DNA of 64,000 nt from JACKIC01 sp964543795. Lineage in GTDB: Bacteria; Planctomycetota; UBA1135; UBA2386. A model generated the notes under the pieces. The model did not search any database. It worked only from the letters and a program-made list of their open reading frames with translations, and was not told the origin of the DNA. The position numbers and the translations under genes were made by a program. Shown here piece by piece: positions 9,426 through 17,180 of the stretch (the stretch's first letter is position 1; each line of letters opens with the position of its first letter). The stretch covers positions 248,001 to 312,000 of the forward strand of contig CAZIZN010000002.1 in the NCBI GenBank assembly GCA_964543795.1, in the 5' to 3' direction.

Positions 9426-10661
9426 ATGGACCTTCTTCCCCTCGGTGTCGCGGTTCTGAGCACCCTTTCGGCGGTCGCGTCCCAGCAGACCTGGACCGTG
9501 GCACCCACGGGTGCGCAGTTCACGAACATCGCAGCCGCGGTAGCGGCCGCCGCTTCGGGGGACGTGATCCTGGTCGGGCCAGGTCCCTACGCGCCGTTCG
9601 TGGTGAACGGCAAGGGCCTCACGATCCTCGGCCAGCAGGCGCTGGTGCTGACGTCGGGCGCCGGACCCGGGCCGGTGGCGCCTTCGATCACCATCGAGAA
9701 CCTGACCGCAGGTCAGCGCGTGCAGATCGCCGGACTGTCCGCCATGCACCTCGTACCGGCGCCAGCCGCCCTGCTGGTGCGCAACTGCGCGGGTGGCGTG
9801 TGGATCCAGGACGCGTTCGTAGACAGTTTCGGTGCCGAGGCGATCGTCGTCGAGAACAGCGCCGACGTGGTGCTCGTCGGGTGCATCGGCCAGGCCAACC
9901 GCGGTGCCGTGCTCGCGAACGGCACGCCGGTGGCCATGGCCGGCGCGCGCTTCGCCGGCAGTTCCGTTCGGGCATACGACAGCGAGTTCCGCGGTTCGAC
10001 CGGCGTGCTGCAAGGCACCGGCTTCCCCGCGATCGCCGCAGCTCCCGATGGCGGCCACGGCTTGCACGTCCTCGACTCGCAGGTGGCACTCGACGGCGGC
10101 CGGTTCGTCGGCGGCGCGGGTGGCCTCTTCCTCACCCCGACCTGCACCTTCGCGGGCAATGGCGGCGATGGCGTGCGCCTCTCGACGGCGGGCGGCACGC
10201 TGCCGCTGGTGCGGTCGCGCGATCCGCAGCTGCAGGCCGGTGTCGTCGGCCAGGCGACGTGCGGGCCGACGCCGCAGCCCGGGCTGATGGTGCGCATGGT
10301 CGCCGGGCTGTTCGTGCTCGATGCGGGCAGCCGGCGGCGGTTGAACAGTCCCGCCAGCGTCGTCGGGCCCGCGGCACTGCCGGTCGAGATCGTCGGGCGC
10401 CCGCAGGACCTCGCGTTCGTGTTCGCGGGATTCCCGGCGCCGACGGCCGTGCAACTGGGGCTGCCGGTGCACATCGACCTCGGGCTGCCGGTCGTGACGC
10501 TCGGTAGCGCGGCGCTCGGCCCGACCGGCCGCGCCACGCTGCAGGTGCCGATGCCGGGACTCGGGCCGGCACTGTCGCCGTTGGGGCTGGCGCTGCAGGC
10601 GCTGGTCTTCGATGCGGCGGCAGCGTCCGCGAGCAATCCGCGCACGCTGCTGCTGCGGTGA
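9426..10661 (+). CDS. Secreted parallel beta-helix protein
   Basis: A protein of 411 aa with a signal peptide (about 1-20, ending AVASQ). Residues 25-70 show the opening of a right-handed beta-helix: AQFTNIAAAVAAA, then SGDVILVGPG, then LTILG. This is the pattern of pectate-lyase-like surface proteins, with a long run of Val/Ala/Gly strand repeats up to about 270. The last 80 residues form a beta domain (VHIDLGLPVV, GRATLQVPMPGLG) that resembles the C-termini of the proteins at 37223-39097, 54765-56129 and 56228-57334. No catalytic residues can be assigned. The ATG is six bases after a TACGAT box and has no Shine-Dalgarno sequence, which suggests a leaderless mRNA. The best relative in the window is 56228-57334. 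Confidence 0.85.
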   Translation: MDLLPLGVAVLSTLSAVASQQTWTVAPTGAQFTNIAAAVAAAASGDVILVGPGPYAPFVVNGKGLTILGQQALVLTSGAGPGPVAPSITIENLTAGQRVQIAGLSAMHLVPAPAALLVRNCAGGVWIQDAFVDSFGAEAIVVENSADVVLVGCIGQANRGAVLANGTPVAMAGARFAGSSVRAYDSEFRGSTGVLQGTGFPAIAAAPDGGHGLHVLDSQVALDGGRFVGGAGGLFLTPTCTFAGNGGDGVRLSTAGGTLPLVRSRDPQLQAGVVGQATCGPTPQPGLMVRMVAGLFVLDAGSRRRLNSPASVVGPAALPVEIVGRPQDLAFVFAGFPAPTAVQLGLPVHIDLGLPVVTLGSAALGPTGRATLQVPMPGLGPALSPLGLALQALVFDAAAASASNPRTLLLR

Positions 10662-10699
10662 CGGTAGCGCGGGGCGCAGTTCGCTTCAGGCGTCTCGCT

Positions 10700-11632
10700 T
10701 CAGGCGTCCGGCGCGTCGGGGGCGCCGCTGGCGAACAGGTCGTCGAGCGACGCGGCGTCGAGGATGCGGTCGGTCCAACCCAGGAGTTCGGCCGGCGTGC
10801 CGGCGCGCAACCGCTGCTCCGCCGCGGGCGGCAGGTCGCCGAAGCGCCGCTGCGCCAGGCGCAGCAGTGTCTCGATGCGTCCTTCGGCTCGCCCTTCCCG
10901 CCGCAGTCGTTCCGCCGTGCTGACGATCGTCTCCTCGGGTCGTTGCAGGATGCGTTCGATGGTCATGTGCACTTCCTCGGGATCGGCTTCGGTGACGTGC
11001 AGAACATACCAGCCGATCGCGGTGAGCACGTCCTCCCGGCCCGGCAGCGACAGGTCGCGGTCGATCGCCACGAAGTGATCGGCCCACCGGTCGAGCATCG
11101 CGAGGGTCGCCGCGGGCGATGCGCCGGGCAGGGACGCGAGGCAGGCCAGCGTCAAGGCTGCGTGCGGCGTCAGGCTGCGGCTGCGCAGCGCTGCCTCAGG
11201 GATCGCCGCGAGGTCGTCGAGGTGGAACCGCGATCGCGGCCGCAGGCGCTCGAGGACGTGCCGCCGCCGGCGCGGTGCGAACGGCGTGGGGCCGTGATGA
11301 CAGACGATCGGCACGACGGGGATCGTGCCCGATCCCGGGTGGTTGCCGAGGTGCGTGACGTAGCGCAGGACCTGGTCTTCGAGGCCGTCGTCGCGGCTGC
11401 GGTGTTCGAGAAGCACGAGCAGGGGTCTGCCGTCGGTCGCGCGCGCCGTGAAGACCAGGTCGCCGATGCTCATGCGCAGCAACGAGCCGTGCATGCGTTC
11501 GGGCGCTGGCGCCAGGGTGGACCAGTCGATCGCCGCCGCGAGGTCCTGCGGCAGGATGGACCTCGCCCAACTCCCGGCGTGCACTGCATGCCGGAACGTC
11601 GTGTGGAACAGGGAATCGTGGGGCGTCGCCAC
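10700..11632 (-). CDS. Rpn-family PD-(D/E)XK nuclease with DUF4351-like tail
   Basis: A protein of 310 aa. The N-terminal 100 residues follow the YhgA/Rpn (Transposase_31) family: PHDSLFHTTF, a helix, then Asp58 in SIGDLVF and Glu76-x-Arg78 in LLVLLEHRS, the PD-(D/E)XK core. RYVTHL follows. The C-terminus (about 250-310) resembles DUF4351, with charged helix repeats EGRAEGR, FGDLPP and SLDDLF. E. coli members stimulate RecA-independent recombination and cut DNA; despite the old name they are not insertion-sequence transposases. The GTG start at 11632 has AGGGA nine bases upstream and precedes the conserved HDSLF. The frame continues farther upstream, but with non-coding Arg-rich sequence. Confidence 0.85.
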   Translation of the reverse strand: MATPHDSLFHTTFRHAVHAGSWARSILPQDLAAAIDWSTLAPAPERMHGSLLRMSIGDLVFTARATDGRPLLVLLEHRSRDDGLEDQVLRYVTHLGNHPGSGTIPVVPIVCHHGPTPFAPRRRRHVLERLRPRSRFHLDDLAAIPEAALRSRSLTPHAALTLACLASLPGASPAATLAMLDRWADHFVAIDRDLSLPGREDVLTAIGWYVLHVTEADPEEVHMTIERILQRPEETIVSTAERLRREGRAEGRIETLLRLAQRRFGDLPPAAEQRLRAGTPAELLGWTDRILDAASLDDLFASGAPDAPDA

Positions 11633-11739
11633 GTGCGCAATCCCTGTGCAACGGCGCGTGCGACTTCGGGCCGGATTCCTCGGCGCCACCGCCGGGCGCC
11701 CGCCGCGCGGCCGCGCCGTGCAGCGCGCTCCGGCGCGGA

Positions 11740-11949
11740 TCACTCTGCGGCGCTTGCGTCGATGCGGAACTGGGCCTCGTCGGCGGCGAGCGCTTCGCCG
11801 ACCGCCACTGCGGTGTCGCGGTAGCGCACGAGGACCTTGGGGTGGCCGCCCACGTAGACCCGCCACCAGAAGCGGCCGGCGAGCCATTCGGGGCGGCCTT
11901 CGAAGGAGATGCCGGCGACCTCGCCGCGGACCGGAAGCGGTTCGTTCAC
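11740..11949 (-). CDS. Small hypothetical protein (69 aa)
   Basis: A short frame starting at GTG 11949 whose translation looks like a real folded peptide: VRGEVAGISF, WLAGRFWWRVYVGG and VLVRYRDTAVAVGEA alternate as beta-strands followed by a helix. The tryptophan cluster and strong third-position GC support coding. There is no family assignment, no signal peptide and no clear Shine-Dalgarno sequence. It lies upstream of the Rpn-type nuclease gene in the same direction, with a gap of about 110 bp in which I see nothing else. Confidence 0.62.
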   Translation of the reverse strand: MNEPLPVRGEVAGISFEGRPEWLAGRFWWRVYVGGHPKVLVRYRDTAVAVGEALAADEAQFRIDASAAE

Positions 11950-12043
11950 GCGGCGGGCCCTACGCGCGGCGGGCCGGGGGCGGCCCGCGGAAGTCCGCGC
12001 GGCCGTCCCGCCGCAGCCACGCCCTGCCGCCGCCGGGGCGCCG

Positions 12044-12775
12044 TCAGGCGGCGGGGGCCGCGGGCCGGCGCAGCCGGCGCCGCAGCAGTGCTGCGAGCGC
12101 GCCGGCGATGCCGCCGGTGAGTCCGCCGATCGTCATCAGCCACAGGATGTTGTTCGCCCCCGGGTCCTTCGCGCCGTCGAAGGTGCGCAGCACGGCTTCG
12201 ATCGCCGGCAGGGCTTCGGGGTCGTTCGGGAAGTGCAGCGCCTCGAAGTACTGCAGCCGCTCGCCGCAGGGCACGAAGTAGTAGGTCACCGACCAGCTGC
12301 TGCCGCGCGCGGTGACGCGGTAGGTCAAGGCCAGCACCGCGGTCGTCGCGAACAGGTCCGGGTGACGGTGGCCGACGAAGGCGACCTCGTTCTCCGGGCC
12401 GCGCAGGGCGTCCTCGAAGATGCCGCGCATGCGCTCGATCTCGACGTCGTCGCGCAGGCTCGTGCCGGCGATGCGCAGCGACGTGCTGTAGGCGTTGATG
12501 CCGCGCAACTGGTTGGGCCGCGCGCCGAGCTGATGCAGGAACACGTGCTCGGTGGTTCGTTGCCGCGAGCGCAGGGCGGCGGTCACCTCGAGCAGGATCG
12601 AACGCGCCGGCTCCTCGGTGGGGTCGGTGGGCCGGCTCTCCATGAGCAGCTCGTCATGCTTCAGCACGGTCCACGTCGCGTCGGGGCGCACTGTGCCGGT
12701 GCCGTGCGGCAATGCGACCTGGCCCGGCAGGAGGGCGGTGCAGACGGCGAGCAACGCGGTCGATAGCCAGCGCAT
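12044..12775 (-). CDS. Exported protein with C-terminal membrane anchor, unknown function
   Basis: A protein of 243 aa. The ATG at 12775 opens a signal peptide (RWLSTALLAVCTALLPG). The extracytoplasmic middle, about 170 residues, has the strand ATWTVLKHDELL, Arg-rich helices and TYYFVPCGERLQYFEAL. A C-terminal transmembrane helix (about 205-228, ILWLMTIGGLTGGIAGAL) is followed by Arg-rich residues, giving a type I-like topology with a short cytoplasmic tail. I do not recognise a family. The gene stands alone between the small gene at 11740-11949 and the permease gene. The 182 bp upstream presumably carry its promoter, but no convincing box was found. Confidence 0.78.
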   Translation of the reverse strand: MRWLSTALLAVCTALLPGQVALPHGTGTVRPDATWTVLKHDELLMESRPTDPTEEPARSILLEVTAALRSRQRTTEHVFLHQLGARPNQLRGINAYSTSLRIAGTSLRDDVEIERMRGIFEDALRGPENEVAFVGHRHPDLFATTAVLALTYRVTARGSSWSVTYYFVPCGERLQYFEALHFPNDPEALPAIEAVLRTFDGAKDPGANNILWLMTIGGLTGGIAGALAALLRRRLRRPAAPAA

Positions 12776-12957
12776 CGCCGAAGTCTCTGCCGCGGCTGCG
12801 ACGCTGTCCACTGCGAGCGTTCCGTCGACGGCGAACCGCGTGCGAGCGGTTGGCAAGCTCGGACAGGCCCCGCGCTCCACGCGGCGCCTCGCGGCCGCGA
12901 TTCGCCAGGACGCTGGGAAGGGCGGTGCCGATCCTTCCGGCAGTTGTCATCGGCGGC

Positions 12958-14799
12958 TCAGCCGCGCAGCGGCCAGAGCAGCGGCACGACCAGCGCGGTC
13001 ACGAGCCAGGTCAGCACCGCGAACGGAACGCCGAGCCGCAGGTAGTCCCGGAACCGGTAGCGCCCAGGTCCCATGACCAGCAGCGTCGACTCGTGCGCGA
13101 CCGGCGTCATGAACGCGGACGACACGCAGATCGCGACGCCGAGCAGGAACGGCTCCGGGTGGCAATCGCCGGCGACCGCGAGCTCGTAGGTGAGCGGCGC
13201 CAGGATGACGGCGACGGCGGCGTTCTCGATCACCTGCGTCAGCAGCACGGCGATCAGCAGGATCGTCAACAGCAGCAACTGCGGCGAACTGCCGGCGATG
13301 CCGGTGGCCAGTTCGGTGGCGACCCACCGCGCCGTGCCCGTGGACTGCAGCGCCGAGCCGAACGGGATCATCGCGCCGACGATCACGAGCGACTGCAGGT
13401 CGATCGCAGCGTAGGCCGACGCCATGCCGACGAGGTTCAGCAGCACGGCCAGCAGCGCCGCGGCCGGGATCGCGACCGCGGGCGGCACGAGACCCGTGGC
13501 GCCGGCCAGCACCATCGCCGCCATCAGGACGATGACGGCGTAGGCGGGGCCGCGGCCGGTCGCCGGCAACGGCTTCTGCTCGAGCAGCAGCAGGTCGCGG
13601 TTGTACTTGCGCAGGCGGTCGAGCTCGGCTTCGTGCCCGAGGAACAGCAGCGAGTCGCCGCCGCGCAGCGGTTCGGCGAGCGGACGTTCGCGGATCGACC
13701 GTCCGGCGCGGCTGATCGCCAGGGGACTGATGCCGTAGCGGTGGTGGAAGTCGACGTCGCGCAGGCTGCGCGAGACGAGTCCGCTGTCGGGCGGCAGGAT
13801 CGCCTCGACCATGCGCAGATCGGCCGACCGCAGGGTCTTGTCGTCGATGCGCAGCTCCTCCTTGACGCTGAGCCCCGGCGCGCGCAGCACGTCGGTGATC
13901 GCGGTGACGCGACCCTGGATCACGAGCACGTCGCCCGGCTGGATGCGCACCATCGGGTTCGGCGGCACGAACTGGCTGCCGCGGATCACCTGCAGCACGG
14001 TCACGTCGCGCGCCGGCAGGTCGAGTTCGGCGAGCGTCTTGCCGATGAACGCCGACCCCGGCTGCGCCATCGTCTCGGTCAGGAACTCGGCGACCTCGTA
14101 GCGGCTCTCGAGCGTCGGTCGGTCGGTGCCGGTGGGCAGCGAGCGGCGGCCGGCCAGCACGAACCAGACCATGCAGGCGCCGAACACGCAGAGCGCGATC
14201 GGCGTGAAGGCGAAGAACGCCAGGCCTTCGCCGGTCCGTTCGTGCAGGTAGTCCGACAGCAGGATGTTGCTGCGCGTGCCGATCAGGGTCCATTGGCCGC
14301 CGAGCAGCGAGCCGAACGCGAGCAGCATCAGCACCCGCGACGGCGAGTAGCCGCGTTCGCGGCAGATCGCCATCACCGGCGGCATCCAGACCAGCACCGT
14401 CGTCGTGTCGTTGACGACGGCGCTGAACGCGGTGACCAGCGTCAGCACGGTCAGCTGGAAGCGCAGTTCGCTGGTCGCGCCGCGGGAGAGCAGCCGGCCG
14501 CCGAGCAGTTCGGCCGCGCCCGTGCGCACCATCGCTGCCGAGAGCACGAACATCGACGCGACCATGATCAGGGCCGGGCTGCCGAAGCCGTGGAAGGCCT
14601 CGGCGGGCGTCAGGATCGCCCGCAGGCCGTCTTCCGTCGGCCGCCACGGCACGAGCAGCGACAGCATCACCAGCAGCGCGGTGACGTCCGTGCGCAGCCA
14701 TTGCCGGTAGAACGACACCAGCGCCAGCAGCAGCACGAGCGCCAGATAGATCGATTCGGTGGTCATCGGGTGTCGTTCGGACCCAGTGGAAGGATTCAT
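12958..14799 (-). CDS. SLC13-family anion permease with two RCK_C domains
   Basis: A protein of 613 aa of the SLC13/DASS-like branch common in bacteria. There are two bundles of transmembrane helices (about 15-200 and 420-613) with family-like turns: FSAVVNDTTTVLV in the first half and TQVIENAAVAVILAP in the second. Between them is a cytoplasmic insert of about 220 residues with two TrkA_C/RCK_C modules (PGDVLVIQG and GGDSLLFLG). Relatives transport sulfate, dicarboxylates or other anions with sodium; the substrate here is not determinable. The insert suggests regulation by a ligand. The start at 14799 is uncertain, and an in-frame ATG at 14766 directly before the first helix is equally plausible. 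It is divergent from the VWA protein gene. Confidence 0.88.
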   Translation of the reverse strand: MNPSTGSERHPMTTESIYLALVLLLALVSFYRQWLRTDVTALLVMLSLLVPWRPTEDGLRAILTPAEAFHGFGSPALIMVASMFVLSAAMVRTGAAELLGGRLLSRGATSELRFQLTVLTLVTAFSAVVNDTTTVLVWMPPVMAICRERGYSPSRVLMLLAFGSLLGGQWTLIGTRSNILLSDYLHERTGEGLAFFAFTPIALCVFGACMVWFVLAGRRSLPTGTDRPTLESRYEVAEFLTETMAQPGSAFIGKTLAELDLPARDVTVLQVIRGSQFVPPNPMVRIQPGDVLVIQGRVTAITDVLRAPGLSVKEELRIDDKTLRSADLRMVEAILPPDSGLVSRSLRDVDFHHRYGISPLAISRAGRSIRERPLAEPLRGGDSLLFLGHEAELDRLRKYNRDLLLLEQKPLPATGRGPAYAVIVLMAAMVLAGATGLVPPAVAIPAAALLAVLLNLVGMASAYAAIDLQSLVIVGAMIPFGSALQSTGTARWVATELATGIAGSSPQLLLLTILLIAVLLTQVIENAAVAVILAPLTYELAVAGDCHPEPFLLGVAICVSSAFMTPVAHESTLLVMGPGRYRFRDYLRLGVPFAVLTWLVTALVVPLLWPLRG

Positions 14800-14920
14800 C
14801 CGGCTCGATCAAGTGCCCGTCGGCGGAAGGACGCGACGGCGCGCGGGCAGGGTGCCCGACGGCGCCCACGATCGGACGGACGCGCCTGCGAACCGCGCGG
14901 CGGCGGACTAGACTCTGGCC

Positions 14921-17068
14921 GTGATGGTCGCCCGACTTCCCGGTTCCCTGCTCGCAATCTTCCTGTGCCTCCACGCCGGCCTGCGCGCCCAGGACGAGGT
15001 CCTCGGCCACGTCGCGGAGCTGCTGCGCAGCAAGGACGACGCCGACATCGGTCTGATCGACCGCATCACCGCGTCGAAGGACCGGCGCGGCGCCGAAGGC
15101 CTCGTCCAGGCGTTCGACGAGATGGGCAGCCTGCGCATGCGGCGCGCGGTGCTCGACGGCCTCGTGCGGTTCCTCGAGGTGCCCGAGGCCGAACAGCCGG
15201 CGGCGCAGAAGCTCGCCAACATCGCCGCGAGCAGCGGCGGCGGCGAACTGATGCAGGCGGCGATCGACGGACTCGGCAAGGCGCCGAAGCTCGGCAAGCA
15301 CTTCCTGCGCCGGATCGTCGACTCGGACGCGCCCGACTTCGTGCGCGAGCCGGCGCTGCGCGAGCACGTGCGGCACGCCGGGGCCGAGGACGCGGACTTC
15401 TACAAGCACCTGTGGAACCTCAAGCAGGAGCAGCGCAAGGACGCCGAGGGCAAGATCGAGCCGCCCGAGCTGCACAGCATCCGGCTGCTCGCGTTCGAAG
15501 GCGTGGTGCCGCAGCTCGGCGACGACGCGCTGGTCGAGACCCTGCGCCGCGAGGTCGAGCCGCGCATCCGCCGACGCGCGCTCGAGGCCCTGCACAAGCG
15601 CGGTTCGCCCAAGACCACCGAGATGGCGGACTGGGTGCTGTCGCGCACCGACTTCCCGGGGCCGGACCGCGCCGCCGCCGCGCGCATCCTGATCGACCGC
15701 ACGGGTGCGAAGGCCGTCGACACCTTCGTGGATCTGGCCAAGAAGCGCGACGTCACGCAGGAGGACCTGCGGCAGGAGATGGCGCGCCTGATCGCCGACC
15801 TGCGCGACGACGCCGTCGACAAGCGCATGCAGAAGCTCGTCGGCAGGGGCAAGCCGCACGAGAAGGTGTTCGCGCTGCAGGCGACGATGCGCATCCAGGA
15901 CGCGAAGTTCACGGCGCAGGTGCGCAAGGGCCTCGCCGACCCCGAACCCGAGGTGCGCCGCGCCGCCGCGAGTGCGCTCGCCGCGCGGCGCGACCGCGAG
16001 TCGCTGCCGCAGCTGCGGGCGCTGCTCGAGAAGAGCAAGGTGCCGGGCGACCGCCGGCTGGCGATCGAGGCGATCGGCGAGATCGAGGGCATGACCACGA
16101 TCTGGCTGCGCGAACTCGCCAAGCTCAGCGCGCACGAAGATGCCGACGTGCGCAACGCGGCGATCGACCAGCTCGGCCGCGCGAGGGCGCGCGACCAGAT
16201 GCCCCAGCTGCTCGCGGCGCTCGAACACGAAGACTGGTCGACGCGCCTGGCGGCGATCGAGGCGGTGGCGGGCATGCGCACCGAGCAGGCGGTGCCGAAG
16301 TTCATCGAGCGGCTGGCGATCGAGAGCGGTCGGCTGCGCCGGCGACTCGCCGACGCGCTCTGGAACCTCACCGCGCAGCCGTTCGACGAGGACGTCGCCA
16401 AGTGGCAACAGTGGTGGCGCGACCAGGGCGAGAAGTTCGCGGTCGTCACCGAGAAGCAGCTCGACGCGGCCGAGAAGGAGCGCGAACTGCGTCGCCGCAG
16501 CGAGCGCACCAGCGCCGCGCCGCCGCCGAAGTTCTTCGGCATCGAGGTCGCCTCGCACCGCGTCGTGTTCGTGCTCGACGTCTCGGGCTCGATGCTCGAG
16601 TCGATGTACGGCCGGTACGTCGGCAAGCGCGGCGCGGCGCGCATCGACGTCGCCAAGATGGAGCTGATGCAGGCGATCGAGCGGCTCGACGAGGGCACGC
16701 TGTTCAACGTGTTCGCGTTCTCGACCGGCGTGGCGCGCTGGCAGAAGGAGGGCATCGGCACGAACACCGCGCAGAGCCGCAAGGACGCCCTCGTGTGGGT
16801 CGAGCGGCTCGGCGCCAGCGGCGCCACGAACCTCTACGACACGATGAAGGAGGTGTTCGCCGACCCCGACGTCGACACCGTCTTCGTGCTGTCCGACGGC
16901 GAGCCGACGAACGGCGCGGTCATCGATCCGCACCGCATCCGCCAGGACGTGGCCCTCTGGAACAAACACCGCAAGGTCAAGATCCACACGGTCGCCGTCG
17001 GCAGCAGCCTCGAGATCCTGCAGTGGCTCGCCCAGGACTCGGGCGGCACCTACCTGCAGATGCGGTGA
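14921..17068 (+). CDS. Exported HEAT-repeat and von Willebrand A domain protein
   Basis: A protein of 715 aa. A signal peptide (about 1-24, ending GLRAQ) is followed by some 500 residues of HEAT-like helical repeats: EVRRAAASALAARRD, DVRNAAIDQLGR and STRLAAIEAVAGM show the usual spacing. The C-terminal VWA domain (about 545-715) begins VVFVLDVSGSM with the MIDAS motif intact from Asp553, has ATNLYDTM (Thr of the MIDAS) and FVLSDGEPTNG. VWA domains with MIDAS bind metal-coordinated protein ligands; the solenoid suggests a scaffold on the cell surface or in the periplasm. The GTG at 14921 and ATG at 14924 are both possible starts. A TAGACT box ends six bases before the GTG, consistent with leaderless transcription. 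Confidence 0.87.
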   Translation: MMVARLPGSLLAIFLCLHAGLRAQDEVLGHVAELLRSKDDADIGLIDRITASKDRRGAEGLVQAFDEMGSLRMRRAVLDGLVRFLEVPEAEQPAAQKLANIAASSGGGELMQAAIDGLGKAPKLGKHFLRRIVDSDAPDFVREPALREHVRHAGAEDADFYKHLWNLKQEQRKDAEGKIEPPELHSIRLLAFEGVVPQLGDDALVETLRREVEPRIRRRALEALHKRGSPKTTEMADWVLSRTDFPGPDRAAAARILIDRTGAKAVDTFVDLAKKRDVTQEDLRQEMARLIADLRDDAVDKRMQKLVGRGKPHEKVFALQATMRIQDAKFTAQVRKGLADPEPEVRRAAASALAARRDRESLPQLRALLEKSKVPGDRRLAIEAIGEIEGMTTIWLRELAKLSAHEDADVRNAAIDQLGRARARDQMPQLLAALEHEDWSTRLAAIEAVAGMRTEQAVPKFIERLAIESGRLRRRLADALWNLTAQPFDEDVAKWQQWWRDQGEKFAVVTEKQLDAAEKERELRRRSERTSAAPPPKFFGIEVASHRVVFVLDVSGSMLESMYGRYVGKRGAARIDVAKMELMQAIERLDEGTLFNVFAFSTGVARWQKEGIGTNTAQSRKDALVWVERLGASGATNLYDTMKEVFADPDVDTVFVLSDGEPTNGAVIDPHRIRQDVALWNKHRKVKIHTVAVGSSLEILQWLAQDSGGTYLQMR

Positions 17069-17180
17069 CCGACGCCCGCGCCGTGCGCCGTCGGGCGCCG
17101 TTCCCAGGGGACGGGGCGTGCCAGCCGGCGTCGGCCTACGTAGACTCTCCGCCCCCGTACGGGGCACCCCTCCGCAACCG

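Noticed and set aside
10700..11632. Rpn-type protein as an insertion-sequence transposase
   Set aside because: There are no terminal inverted repeats or target duplications around it; the family is nuclease-like and chromosomally encoded.
11634..11650. TGCGCA-ATCCC-TGTGCA, resembling the enhancer dyads of the ferritin-like locus
   Set aside because: It overlaps the ribosome binding site and start of the Rpn-type gene and no -24/-12 promoter lies nearby; it is probably chance.
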